29,209 bases of DNA from a virus. The stretch is from positions 1 to 29,209 of IMG/VR virus record IMGVR_UViG_3300042090_000847; one strand, 5' to 3'. The position numbers were made by a program, and so were the translations under genes. The notes beneath the pieces were generated by a model, which saw nothing but the letters and a program-made list of their open reading frames with translations, did no database searches and was not told the DNA's origin. Positions 13,833-21,883 of this stretch are shown here, one piece after another (the stretch's first letter is position 1; each line of letters opens with the position of its first letter).

Positions 13833-15254
13833 TTACATAAGGCTGGCAACATAGGGCAAAAGACCATCTCCATAAATCGTAATCTGCATTCCCATCTTTA
13901 CAAAATTACATGCCGCATGACGGAATTCTTCCGTTTGCGTTGCCATCCATGGCGCACAAGTAAATTTTCTATCATTAACCGTTATTTCCGTAATTTGCTC
14001 ATTATCATTAAGGGGCTGAGCATAAGCATGATTATTGCCGTTCCGGTAACTACTATCATATCCAAATAAGTGAATATCTGAAAACCCGAACAAATGGGCT
14101 AATCCCAAAGCCTTTAGTCCAACGGTGGAACCGCCGCTTATTAAAGCGGCTTGCATCTTTTTCTCTGCTAAAATATCCAATATTCCAGCAATAGAAGGAC
14201 ACCATATAATGATTTTACCGGCTTGCTTATTAAACAATGATGGATGGCATTGAGCCGAATAAAGGAGAAGGGCATCCGTTTTTTCAGGCACGAATTCAAT
14301 ATTTTCTTGCCGGGCATCGAGAATAATTTGTGCATGGGGAGATATGTCGTGCTCACAAAGATATCTAAAACTGTTATTTAAAGCCCATACTATAGCACCA
14401 CCTTCTTGCATGGCTTTTATATAGTGAAGGTTATCTTTTAAACTCGGCCCTCCTCCACATATAATCAAAGGTCTTTCATCATTGGCTTTATATTGGTTGG
14501 AAAGAATCTCATGTCCCGAAGACAGAGAGTTAATAATATTATCTTTTATTGTCTTTTCGTCCGTATTCCATACAGTTCTCCAGCTATGGATTGTTCCGCC
14601 GCCTATTTTCCATACATTCTCAACCCAATTTCCTATAACCTCATGGGGCCTTGGATGACCATGAAAGTAAACAATGCTTGTCCCCATCGGGATACCTAAA
14701 CTGGCCTGAACCTTAAAGCTTGCAAACTGTCCCGGAAATAGATCGTTTAAAATATCAGGTTTTTTATCTTTACGCGCAATCTCTATTAGCTCCTGATCGC
14801 CTCTCGGTAAATCATCAGGAAAGCCCATGTTTTCGAATAATTCCCATATATCATTGGTGGTATTTGCTCTCCACATCATCACCGAATTCTGCCATCTATC
14901 CGGATGATATATATCTCTCAAGAGAGCAAAATCACCTTTATAAGTAATGATATCATCCAAAGGCCCCACAATACAGGTATCAAGACCCATAAACACAATC
15001 TGATCATCATCATCAAAATGCCCGTCTTTAAAAACATAGGGTATATTCCACCATCCCTTTAATTTACCATGCAGTGGGCGTTTTGTAATACCTTCATGAT
15101 AAGGCTCCTCGTCATCGGTAAAACACACGAACGAGGCCTCCACCCCTTTAGCAAGGTTTCTGCCAACCATCTCATAGAGTTTTTCGGTGTATTCTTTACC
15201 GCGTTCACAATAATTATGGGCTTGAACACAAACGAAATGAAGCATTTGACCCAT
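13833..15254 (-). CDS. Glycosyltransferase-DUF115 fusion protein in the virion operon
   Basis: A 473-aa two-domain protein. Residues of about 5-215 look like a GT-A glycosyltransferase: SFVCFTDDEEPYHEG (41-55), DDDQIVFMGLDTCIVGPLDD with an LD-type sugar-nucleotide/metal motif near 91, FALLRDIY, RGDQELIE (151-158) and YFHGHPRPHE (196-205). Residues of about 258-470 match DUF115 (the 6-hydroxymethylpterin pyrophosphokinase MptE-like/Maf flagellin-glycosylation domain): LIICGGGPSLKDN (263-275), WALNNSFRYLCEHDI, GGSTVGLKALGLAHLFG, IHLFGYDSSYRNGNNHA and YGDGLLP. Maf proteins transfer nonulosonic acids to flagellin. The substrate here is unknown; a virion protein or host surface glycan is possible. 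It starts a few bases after a terminator and has no visible ribosome binding site of its own. Confidence 0.8.
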   Translation of the reverse strand: MGQMLHFVCVQAHNYCERGKEYTEKLYEMVGRNLAKGVEASFVCFTDDEEPYHEGITKRPLHGKLKGWWNIPYVFKDGHFDDDDQIVFMGLDTCIVGPLDDIITYKGDFALLRDIYHPDRWQNSVMMWRANTTNDIWELFENMGFPDDLPRGDQELIEIARKDKKPDILNDLFPGQFASFKVQASLGIPMGTSIVYFHGHPRPHEVIGNWVENVWKIGGGTIHSWRTVWNTDEKTIKDNIINSLSSGHEILSNQYKANDERPLIICGGGPSLKDNLHYIKAMQEGGAIVWALNNSFRYLCEHDISPHAQIILDARQENIEFVPEKTDALLLYSAQCHPSLFNKQAGKIIIWCPSIAGILDILAEKKMQAALISGGSTVGLKALGLAHLFGFSDIHLFGYDSSYRNGNNHAYAQPLNDNEQITEITVNDRKFTCAPWMATQTEEFRHAACNFVKMGMQITIYGDGLLPYVASLM

Positions 15255-15256
15255 AG

Positions 15257-15286
15257 AAAAAGGATAGGAAGCATACCCTTCCTACC
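15257..15286 (-). terminator. Intrinsic terminator after the capsid/decoration genes
   Basis: Read on the minus strand, GGTAGGAAG (15286-15278) pairs with CTTCCTATCC (15271-15262), with one bulged base and a six-base loop, and TTTTT follows (15261-15257). It ends the capsid transcript and lies three bases before the ATG of the glycosyltransferase fusion. A terminator directly behind the capsid genes is common in podoviruses and sets high capsid expression. Confidence 0.8.
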
Positions 15287-15310
15287 CTCTTCTCTACTAT
15301 CTTACAAGTT

Positions 15311-15883
15311 TTACGCGCCTTCGAGGGCCGAAAAATTGTAATAGACGTTTACCGTCGAAGCCCCGGCGGAAATCGTAGCCGTATTCTGAGTGCGTGCACC
15401 GAGAATCTGCTGGCCCGTCGAAGATACGAATTTAACACGCCCTGCTGTCGCAGAGATATAAACCGCACTCTGGGGAGAAGCGGCTACGGCTGTTTTAAGC
15501 GTAGCAGCCTGACCGCGAACCAAAAACCATGCATATTGCACAGAGTTAGCATTCGAGGTTACAGCGGTATATGCCAAAGCAACAGCAACACCCGTATTTT
15601 TAGATGTTCCAGCCACCGGAACCAAAACTACTGTATAGTTCTTATCCCATTGGTATAACAGGCCAACCGTAATAGTTGTGCTTACAGGAACAGCGAGAAG
15701 AATAAACGTGGCTTCGCCAAGCGTATTGTCCTGAGCTGTCATCATAGTACCGGGTTTAACCTCAACAGATACGCTCGGAAGAACGTTCGTTGTGCTTACC
15801 CACGGAGCACCGAGGGTTCCAGAAGTCGAAACCACCGAAACATCGGGTACACCGATTTTATTGTCTGCGTTTGTATAAGCCAT
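15311..15883 (-). CDS. Capsid decoration-type structural protein (190 aa)
   Basis: Starts MAYTNADNKIGVPDVSVVST, 12 bases after the major capsid gene in the same strand. The beta-rich sequence includes GTMMTAQDNTLGEATFILLA, TITVGLLYQWDKNYTVVLVP and YAWFLVRGQAATLKTAV, a familiar companion of this capsid type. Position, size and fold suggest a decoration or cement protein on the head surface. No membrane or enzyme motifs are present. The terminator follows it, so it is the last gene of the capsid transcript. Confidence 0.7.
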   Translation of the reverse strand: MAYTNADNKIGVPDVSVVSTSGTLGAPWVSTTNVLPSVSVEVKPGTMMTAQDNTLGEATFILLAVPVSTTITVGLLYQWDKNYTVVLVPVAGTSKNTGVAVALAYTAVTSNANSVQYAWFLVRGQAATLKTAVAASPQSAVYISATAGRVKFVSSTGQQILGARTQNTATISAGASTVNVYYNFSALEGA

Positions 15884-15895
15884 AGTGACCCCCCC

Positions 15896-16876
15896 TTAAG
15901 CGCCAAGGACGGCTTGTAAACGACGGTTTGCAACCGTCATGTTACCAGCAAATCCGATTAGTTTAACCATTGCGTCCTGATTGACCGCAAAGCGTTCATC
16001 GCCAAGCGGCTCAAAGAAACGACCCGTAGCAGGACGGAAGTAAATGTAATCCGTATTAAGGAAATACATCGTGTTCGTCGGCGCACCACCCCCCACACCA
16101 CCGTCAAGTATAACATCGCTTGTCATATATTTAAGCGACTGGAAACCTGCTGCGCCCTCTTCATTGGAATTGATCCGCTGAATAGCCTGCAAGCTCTGCA
16201 AATAGAACTTCCAATAGTTATTATCAGCAATAATCAAGTCAGGAGCATCGGCACCACGGACCTGCTGGACCCATACCCGATCCATATAGTCCAAGATGTT
16301 ACCAGCAGAAGCTGCCGCGCCACCAGTAGTCGCGGAAGAGAAAGCGGTATTCTGCCAGAAGGTATAAGTACCGGCATTAATACCACCCACTGTATTGGTG
16401 TTCGTCGCGGCAACAAGAGCCTGTAGACCACCGATTTGGCGTCCGCCATCCGCTGTACCATCCGAATAACAATCCAGAGAAGTGTTATTTGCCATGGTCT
16501 TTTCAGCGTTGGCAATACGGCCTTCGAGAAGGTCGATGATCGCTTCTTCACCTGAGTTCTGGATCATTTCCAGACCGGAGATAGAAACAGCTACCGCGCT
16601 TTGGGCATAATTGAACTCAGCACCCGTAAACACGTCCGAAGGACTGATATTCAGGACTTCATAGCCCGAATAACGCTTATAGGTGCCGTTTTCAGCGTAT
16701 TCGAGTTCCTGTACGATTGTACGTCCCCCGGATACCATCTTAACCTTGCCCTTTTTCTTCAGGCGGTTAAGCAAAGCATTATTTTTAGTGACGTTATCGG
16801 CCAATACGCCGGTACGGTTACGCAGCGTTGTGGTTACGATTTCCGTCAACGTCGAAGACGGATTAACTAGAGCCAT
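15896..16876 (-). CDS. Major capsid protein (HK97-type family)
   Basis: A 326-aa protein with the conserved words of a phage major capsid family: ALLNRLKKKGKVKMVSGGRT, then VQELEYAENGTYKRYSGYEV, DVFTGAEFNYAQSAVAVSIS, DAPDLIIADNNYWKFYLQSL, QRINSNEEGAAGFQSLKYMT and NTMYFLNTDYIYFRPATGRF. It has no long N-terminal delta domain, consistent with the separate scaffold gene directly upstream. It forms the procapsid shell. Strong expression is expected because a terminator closes the transcript two genes later. The start MALVNPSSTL is preceded by AGGAG. Confidence 0.9.
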   Translation of the reverse strand: MALVNPSSTLTEIVTTTLRNRTGVLADNVTKNNALLNRLKKKGKVKMVSGGRTIVQELEYAENGTYKRYSGYEVLNISPSDVFTGAEFNYAQSAVAVSISGLEMIQNSGEEAIIDLLEGRIANAEKTMANNTSLDCYSDGTADGGRQIGGLQALVAATNTNTVGGINAGTYTFWQNTAFSSATTGGAAASAGNILDYMDRVWVQQVRGADAPDLIIADNNYWKFYLQSLQAIQRINSNEEGAAGFQSLKYMTSDVILDGGVGGGAPTNTMYFLNTDYIYFRPATGRFFEPLGDERFAVNQDAMVKLIGFAGNMTVANRRLQAVLGA

Positions 16877-16901
16877 TTGGTTTATCTCCTAGAGTCATGG
16901 G

Positions 16902-17942
16902 TTAGCCATCCCTAAAAGCCGCAAATTGGGCTTTCAGTTCGGAACGAAGGTCGGGCTGCACAATTCTTCCATTCTTGGTTGCCGCGATACCCGGCGCACC
17001 TCGAAGAGAGGAACCAGCCCTTTTAGCCGCTTCAGCTTTTGCCTTCTTTTCGGCTACCCGCTGCTCATCAACATTAGTCTGTTGAAGGAGAGTGGAGCGT
17101 GTATGAGGATTGGCATGAACCGCTTGATCGTATGCATCTTCCAAATCCTTAGCCGCTCCTCCGCGCAGTAACGCAGCCATATGGGCTTTTACTGCTTCGA
17201 AGTGAACATTCTTGGGGTTTGCAGCGAACGCATCGATTTGCGACTTTATTGCACTATCCTCCTGCTGCTTTTTAAACGCCTTCTCTTGCTCAATCTGTCC
17301 TTTTAGAGCAGCAATTTCCTGCTGCATCTGTTGAAGGGCAGGATGGGCCTGAGGCTGCGTCTGCGAAGCACCCCTAAGATCGGCCCCATATTCCTGAGCC
17401 AACTTAAGGATTAACTGGCCTTTCTCCTGAGGGCTTTTCGTCCTCAGAACATAGGCAGTGTTCAGGTATTGCTCGAAGGCTTTGACAATTTCTCCGCCTT
17501 CGGCCTTAATAAGTGGAAGATAAGGATTTGCGAGGGCCTGAACCTGTCGTCCAAAATTCCTTTCTTCGTCATGTTTGGTAAGTTCTTTATGATAATCATC
17601 CTCGCGCTTGGCGAGGAGTTCCTGAATTGGTCTGGGTAAAGCAGCAAAATCCTTGGCTTTATCAGCCGGAAAGGATTTTGGCATCTTGATTTCAGGAAGA
17701 GTTACTTCTGTCGTTTCACGTGAAACGGTCTTTTTTTCTTTAGGCTCTTTTGTGAATTTCCCAACTTCGTCTCTTTCACGCCCAGTTTTTGGAGTTTCTT
17801 CGGCCTGCTTGGCCTTAACAGTTTCAAGAGCAGTGGCGAGATTTTCTCGAATAGAAACCGGCTCAGCAACGACTGAGGCCTCGGGAACAAGTGCGTTCTC
17901 AAGGTTTTCTTCTTGTGCTTGAATTTCTTCACCCGTTGTCAT
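16902..17942 (-). CDS. Capsid scaffolding protein
   Basis: A 346-aa acidic and Lys/Gln-rich helical protein directly before the major capsid gene. It has a disordered N-terminus (residues 1-85), a central PKSFPADKAKDFAALPRPIQ (about 88-107) continuing to ELLAKREDDYHKELTKHDEE, a Gln/Glu coiled coil near 205-235 (LQQMQQEIAALKGQIEQEKA), and a C-terminal basic region (SSLRGAPGIAATKNGRIVQP). These are traits of podovirus scaffolds, whose basic C-terminus binds the capsid protein during assembly. The ATG overlaps the stop of the gene before it (ATGA). Confidence 0.8.
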   Translation of the reverse strand: MTTGEEIQAQEENLENALVPEASVVAEPVSIRENLATALETVKAKQAEETPKTGRERDEVGKFTKEPKEKKTVSRETTEVTLPEIKMPKSFPADKAKDFAALPRPIQELLAKREDDYHKELTKHDEERNFGRQVQALANPYLPLIKAEGGEIVKAFEQYLNTAYVLRTKSPQEKGQLILKLAQEYGADLRGASQTQPQAHPALQQMQQEIAALKGQIEQEKAFKKQQEDSAIKSQIDAFAANPKNVHFEAVKAHMAALLRGGAAKDLEDAYDQAVHANPHTRSTLLQQTNVDEQRVAEKKAKAEAAKRAGSSLRGAPGIAATKNGRIVQPDLRSELKAQFAAFRDG

Positions 17943-18307
17943 CCCAAAACCTTTTGAACCGCTTCTTTAAGCTGCGGCCTTACGTTAAAATCGCCCTTAA
18001 CTCCCCGTTCCATAGGGGTCTTATATTCCGCGTTGTTCCATTCATTCCCAACCACACTACATCTGCGGGCTTTTACTTCAGCAAGATATTTGCTCTTGCT
18101 GTCGTATTTCTTGCCATCAGCATGAGAAACCATACCGTGTATTCCGCCCGGCAAATCATCCCCAATCACATACGGCGATGATTTAATGGGCTTAGGCTTA
18201 AACTTGCTGTTTTCTTCGGCAATCTTTCTAAACTTTTCTTCATAAAGGACAAAAGCTTGCGCTCTTTGTTCCTTATTCAATTCTCTTAACGGCGTAACAA
18301 GAGACAT
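17939..18307 (-). CDS. Small phage protein with GNE motif (122 aa)
   Basis: Start MSLVTPLRELNKEQRAQAFV at 18307, where ATG overlaps the stop of the upstream gene (TAATG). The frame is open to 18559 but that extension overlaps the upstream structural gene in another frame and is rejected. The C-terminal half, GMVSHADGKKYDSKSKYLAE then RRCSVVGNEWNN, resembles a small phage protein common before scaffold genes, with a K-x-Y-x-S-K-S...GC..VGNE signature. The function is unknown. Confidence 0.7.
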   Translation of the reverse strand: MSLVTPLRELNKEQRAQAFVLYEEKFRKIAEENSKFKPKPIKSSPYVIGDDLPGGIHGMVSHADGKKYDSKSKYLAEVKARRCSVVGNEWNNAEYKTPMERGVKGDFNVRPQLKEAVQKVLG

Positions 18308-18912
18308 TAGATCGGCACTTCTTCCCACTGGAACGAAAACACAAATGCTGAAGTACAGGCAGCGGTAGTGTAAGAAGCCACATACTGACCGGGAGGCACG
18401 ATAATCGACCCATAAAGATCGACAACGATACCGGGCTGTAACCCATAACCAGTTGTGGCAAGAGAACCGACGCTTCCATAAGTTGCAAGAAGGATAGGAG
18501 TAGCAATTGTTGCGCTGGCGCTCCCGGTGGCCTTTGAAACAGGCCCACCGATCAAGCAATTTTGGGGAACAAGAGAGCCTGCGGCAGCGCCCGATCCCGC
18601 CATAATACCCACAGAACTTGCAACTGCGACAGCCACCTGACCAACGGCAAACCGGCGCATAACAAGATTAACTCCGGAATTTGAGGGGTTGGCTACCGCC
18701 AAGCCGGTAAAGGTAGTCGCCAGACCCGCCGTGGTCGTTACGGCCGCCTGATTGGCAAGAGTAAACATTGTGCCACGATAAGCAGCTTCATATCCCTGCC
18801 CGTGCAACTCATCAACAATCAATTGATTTTGATTGCCTTGGCGGACGGGGTTATTCGATACGCCATCGGCGGTTTTAAGGTTTCCGGTTCCGGTTTGTGC
18901 GCCGATCAACAT
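18307..18912 (-). CDS. Virion structural protein (201 aa)
   Basis: Begins MLIGAQTGTGNLKTADGVSN, then RQGNQNQLIVDELHGQGYEA and AAYRGTMFTLANQAAVTTTA. It ends SFQWEEVPI, with IIVPPGQYVASYTT before. This arrangement is typical of a widespread structural protein in phages of this class, with an N-terminal arm, a beta-sandwich and the EEVPI tail. A minor head protein is likely. The exact role is unknown. It starts 14 bases after the 62-aa gene, with AGGATATC upstream. Confidence 0.65.
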   Translation of the reverse strand: MLIGAQTGTGNLKTADGVSNNPVRQGNQNQLIVDELHGQGYEAAYRGTMFTLANQAAVTTTAGLATTFTGLAVANPSNSGVNLVMRRFAVGQVAVAVASSVGIMAGSGAAAGSLVPQNCLIGGPVSKATGSASATIATPILLATYGSVGSLATTGYGLQPGIVVDLYGSIIVPPGQYVASYTTAACTSAFVFSFQWEEVPI

Positions 18913-18926
18913 AAGATATCCTTTGG

Positions 18927-19115
18927 TTAGAGAAGTTCAGAGAAGTTGGGATTAATTTGCATGTTGGTTGGTTGAGTAAAAAAGGTGTAATCCTCATCGG
19001 TAATTCCGGCAATTTGCTTTAAAATATAAGTTTGAATTACCAGTTGTTGGTAAATCCTCTCAAGAGGACTTGAGCCAACTTGCGCAAGAGGTTCTGTATC
19101 GGGAGTTACAGGCAT
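18927..19115 (-). CDS. Free-standing copy of the PLERIYQ module (62 aa)
   Basis: The sequence PLAQVGSSPLERIYQQLVIQ, then TYILKQIAGITDEDYTF (residues 9-45), matches the last part of the SGNH hydrolase just upstream in 28 of 37 positions. The remaining tail, FTQPTNMQINPNFSELL, is unique. Small proteins with an LERIYQ-type start and ILKQ helix occur in this part of phage genomes. I read the module as a helical virion-binding or oligomerising domain. Only a weak ribosome binding site is visible, with a 64-bp gap upstream that may hold a promoter. Confidence 0.7.
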   Translation of the reverse strand: MPVTPDTEPLAQVGSSPLERIYQQLVIQTYILKQIAGITDEDYTFFTQPTNMQINPNFSELL

Positions 19116-19128
19116 TTAAGACCCAAGT

Positions 19129-19160
19129 AATTATTTTCTGAATACTATCCTTTTATTTAA
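19129..19160 (-). promoter_or_regulatory. Possible weak promoter upstream of the 62-aa gene
   Basis: In the 64-bp, AT-rich gap after the SGNH hydrolase gene, the minus strand reads TTGCGC, 16 bases, TAGTAT. The boxes are poor matches to the sigma70 consensus. It is listed because the gap is unusually long for this operon and lies before the capsid genes. Confidence 0.2.
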
Positions 19161-19179
19161 AAAGCGCAAGTGTAAAATA

Positions 19180-20457
19180 TCAATGTCCAATAAAAGTGTA
19201 ATCCTCATCAGTAATTGACGCAAGCTGCTTAAGTATTAAAGTGTTTATGAATATTCTCTGGTAAATCCTCTCAAGAGGGGTGGCACCCACTTGGGCAAGT
19301 GGCTGTGCGTTAAGGGGAAGAGAAGGAACAAATCCTTTTGGAGGATAAACGGGAATAGAGGGAGCAGAAATACTTTGAAAAAGATTGATAGAATTAAAGA
19401 CAGTTGGAGCATATACGGCACTGTATCCTGATTCATTGGGGTGAAGGCTATCGAACATATAACCATTAGAATTTGCTGTTGCCCAACTGCCGAAAGCATC
19501 ATAAACGTCGCACACCGCTAGGTTATTTGAGGCCGCTAAAGTATCAATCACCGCTAAATAACTTTGTTGTACAGGAATACTAATACCGCCGCTTGGGTTT
19601 GTGGGGCTTGGTTTAACAAGCAAAACATCGCCACCCGATGCAAGCGCCGCCGTAATTAAATCCTGCATATATGTTGAATAATTAGTGGTTCCAATACTAT
19701 TATTCCAGTCATTAATACCAAGGTCGATAATTGTTAGGGCTTGCCCCATATAAGCCAATCCATTGCATGGGCTATAATTATTTGAAAGATCACCATCAGC
19801 CGTCCACGTTTTTGAAGATGATCCCGTCCATCCACAGTTAATCATCGATACCCATGATTTAGAGCTATCATAGGCTTCCGCGCCGACGATATATACACCC
19901 CCTCCCGTACTCCAATTGATATTAAGTGTATTTGAACCGAGAGTGCCGGTGATTGTTGCGTTGCTGACTTTTGAAGCTCCCTGTGTATTGACGGTGGTAT
20001 TTGAACCGCCGTTGATGTTCATCGTAAACGACCCGGGGTTAAGCCCTCCGGCGGTGTCTTGAACATAAAAGACATTGAATGTATCGACATTCACAGTAGG
20101 TAAAAATGAAATTGCATTTGTATTCGTGGTGGCCGACATGGGATATCCACCAACTGAAAATGTAGGGTACGCCGCATTTGCCCATGCACTTCCAAACGTC
20201 AGTCGGGTATCAAAATATTGATAACCGACAAAACCGCCACCACTGGTTCCCACCCCCATCCAGCTATTCCATTGAGAATTAATTCCTGCATTATTGAATA
20301 AATCTGAAACAAGCTTAGGCCATGCAAAGGGGGGGATATTACCTCCGGCTGTCGAACCATAACCGAAAGTTGTGCTGTCTCCTACACAAACAACGCGAGC
20401 ATTGCCTGTACCTGCCTTAACACGGGCTAGCGCCGCTGTCCATATTGGCAAACTCAT
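19180..20457 (-). CDS. SGNH/GDSL-type hydrolase, virion-associated
   Basis: A 425-aa protein with the SGNH blocks: VVCVGDSTTFGYGS (22-35, nucleophile Ser28), LTIIDLGINDWNNS (241-254, GxND), and FDSLHPNESGY (335-345, catalytic Asp336 and His339). A beta-rich insertion (about 100-235) interrupts the hydrolase core. The C-terminal PLAQVGATPLERIYQ...TDEDYTF module (386-422) is shared with the neighbouring 62-aa protein. SGNH hydrolases in virions usually remove acetyl groups from capsular or lipopolysaccharide sugars. That function is inferred. There is no signal peptide. It ends and starts in tight junctions with its neighbours. Confidence 0.8.
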   Translation of the reverse strand: MSLPIWTAALARVKAGTGNARVVCVGDSTTFGYGSTAGGNIPPFAWPKLVSDLFNNAGINSQWNSWMGVGTSGGGFVGYQYFDTRLTFGSAWANAAYPTFSVGGYPMSATTNTNAISFLPTVNVDTFNVFYVQDTAGGLNPGSFTMNINGGSNTTVNTQGASKVSNATITGTLGSNTLNINWSTGGGVYIVGAEAYDSSKSWVSMINCGWTGSSSKTWTADGDLSNNYSPCNGLAYMGQALTIIDLGINDWNNSIGTTNYSTYMQDLITAALASGGDVLLVKPSPTNPSGGISIPVQQSYLAVIDTLAASNNLAVCDVYDAFGSWATANSNGYMFDSLHPNESGYSAVYAPTVFNSINLFQSISAPSIPVYPPKGFVPSLPLNAQPLAQVGATPLERIYQRIFINTLILKQLASITDEDYTFIGH

Positions 20458-20939
20458 TAATGCACCCTTTTTTGTTGGTATGGATATTCAAGAGCGAGCA
20501 ATATAGCTTTCATGTCGTCTTCATCCCGCAAGCGCCGAGCCTCTATAGCGGCCTGTCTCATTTCTTCATATAAAGCAGGTAAAGAGGCCTCTAGCTTGGA
20601 AAGCCTCTTTTGAAGAATTGGAAGAATGTCTTCACGGTGCTTTACTTCTATATTTTTAGGCAAAGCTACTTCTTGGATTATTTCCGCTATAGGCTCGTTT
20701 CTGACAAGCTTTTCTATCTGACTGCGAAGCGCCTGCCGCGAGGCAAGTTTATCACGTTCAATTCGTTCAAGTCTTTGATTTAGTTTAGATATTTCTTTTA
20801 AAGAATAATATTTACGTTTTTTCGATCCACCGTCATGGGTATCAGCGGTTGAAACACCCGAGGCATACCCCAAAGAAACCGCCAGATTTATGGTACTAAA
20901 CGAACCGAACCCAAAGGTTGTGATAGATGCGATAGACAT
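20457..20939 (-). CDS. Small virion protein with coiled-coil region (160 aa)
   Basis: The start MSIASITTFGFGSFSTINLA, then VSLGYASGVST, resembles a short N-terminal motif found in phage structural genes beside the next protein (GFGSF, LGYG). A Lys/Arg/Glu-rich helical region follows (SKLNQRLERIERDKLASRQA, then a second helix near 115-150, LSKLEASLPALYEEMRQAAI). It overlaps both neighbours by one base. It is probably a minor structural protein; no enzyme motif is seen. Confidence 0.6.
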   Translation of the reverse strand: MSIASITTFGFGSFSTINLAVSLGYASGVSTADTHDGGSKKRKYYSLKEISKLNQRLERIERDKLASRQALRSQIEKLVRNEPIAEIIQEVALPKNIEVKHREDILPILQKRLSKLEASLPALYEEMRQAAIEARRLRDEDDMKAILLALEYPYQQKRVH

Positions 20940-21883
20940 TAGGTCGCTTCAGTTATTGAAGTAGGAGCACTGGCACTATCAAGAGTATATGTTTTAGCCG
21001 TTGTAGTGCCGTCCCGTTTCTTGACAATCCATGTCGTGCTTGAAGTACTATGCTGACCCAAGAATTGATTAATGCCATACAGGGCTTGCGCCAAGGTGAG
21101 AGCGGCTCCCTGCGCAGCATAGCTTTCCGTCAAGGCACTCGTTCCATCGATCTTTGCCGCACCCCCTGCTGTAATGGCAAGAGAACTAAAATTGGATGGA
21201 AATGCCTGAGTTAAACTATAGCCGGTTTTGTCGTTATTTGTCGTGACCGTCACGCCTGTTGTGACAGAATTGACCGAACCATTAACATTGCCCGTAACCG
21301 TTGTAACACTCGCGGGAGTTGAAGAATTCAGGCTGGTTTTCATCGTTGCCGTGAAGTCACCGGCTGTTGGTGCATTCGTGAGATTGGTGACAGTCGATAC
21401 CGCGCCACCGGAAGTTGTAATTGCACCACTCGAAACAATCGCCGATGCTGCAATATCGTTAAATCCTGTGATATTCGTTGTTTTAGCGATGCTCAAGCCA
21501 AAGGCTACTGATTGATTATCGATTGCAGTAAGCTCAATTTCCAAAACGCAGGGGACCATATTTGTAGCCCCCTGAAGAAGTATGGTTACAAAACGCCCAT
21601 TACCCGAAGCTATAGCAGCATTGGGAATATCAAGTCGATAAAGACCCTTGTTATTAGTACTGTCAATCTCAACAAAACCACCAGAACTATAAGCTCCGGT
21701 GGCGGTTTGTGTAACAAGACTAATTGCTACGGGACTTGTTTTAGGAAATGTATAATATGCCGTAAGGCTTCCAGAATTATATGCAAGACCGGTTAATCCT
21801 GCGCCAGTTGTCACAGAACTATTCTGGATAAAAATATTAATAGTTTGAGATGTCGCCCCAGCGAGAATAGATAATTTAGCCAT
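20939..21883 (-). CDS. Virion structural protein of the SQTINIFIQ family (314 aa)
   Basis: Starts MAKLSILAGATSQTINIFIQ, then SSVTTGAGLTGLAYNSGSLT, AYYTFPKTSP, GGFVEIDSTNNKGLYRLDIP and GATNMVPCVLEIELTAID. These words occur in a widespread phage structural family whose N-terminal half is a beta-sandwich like those of baseplate or fibre-anchoring proteins. The second half is Thr/Ser/Gly-rich and repetitive, ending with QALYGINQFLGQH and a polar tail. It lies between portal and SGNH hydrolase. Surface or fibre attachment is inferred. Confidence 0.68.
   Translation of the reverse strand: MAKLSILAGATSQTINIFIQNSSVTTGAGLTGLAYNSGSLTAYYTFPKTSPVAISLVTQTATGAYSSGGFVEIDSTNNKGLYRLDIPNAAIASGNGRFVTILLQGATNMVPCVLEIELTAIDNQSVAFGLSIAKTTNITGFNDIAASAIVSSGAITTSGGAVSTVTNLTNAPTAGDFTATMKTSLNSSTPASVTTVTGNVNGSVNSVTTGVTVTTNNDKTGYSLTQAFPSNFSSLAITAGGAAKIDGTSALTESYAAQGAALTLAQALYGINQFLGQHSTSSTTWIVKKRDGTTTAKTYTLDSASAPTSITEAT

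Noticed and set aside
15059-15274. 71-aa minus-strand ORF starting inside the terminator hairpin
   Set aside because: It has a Shine-Dalgarno-like AGGAAG but lies wholly in another frame of the glycosyltransferase gene and looks like noise.
18308-18559. N-terminal extension of the 122-aa protein to 18559
   Set aside because: It overlaps the structural gene at 18307-18912 in another frame, is Cys/Arg-rich and unlike a protein, and the TAATG start at 18307 fits better.
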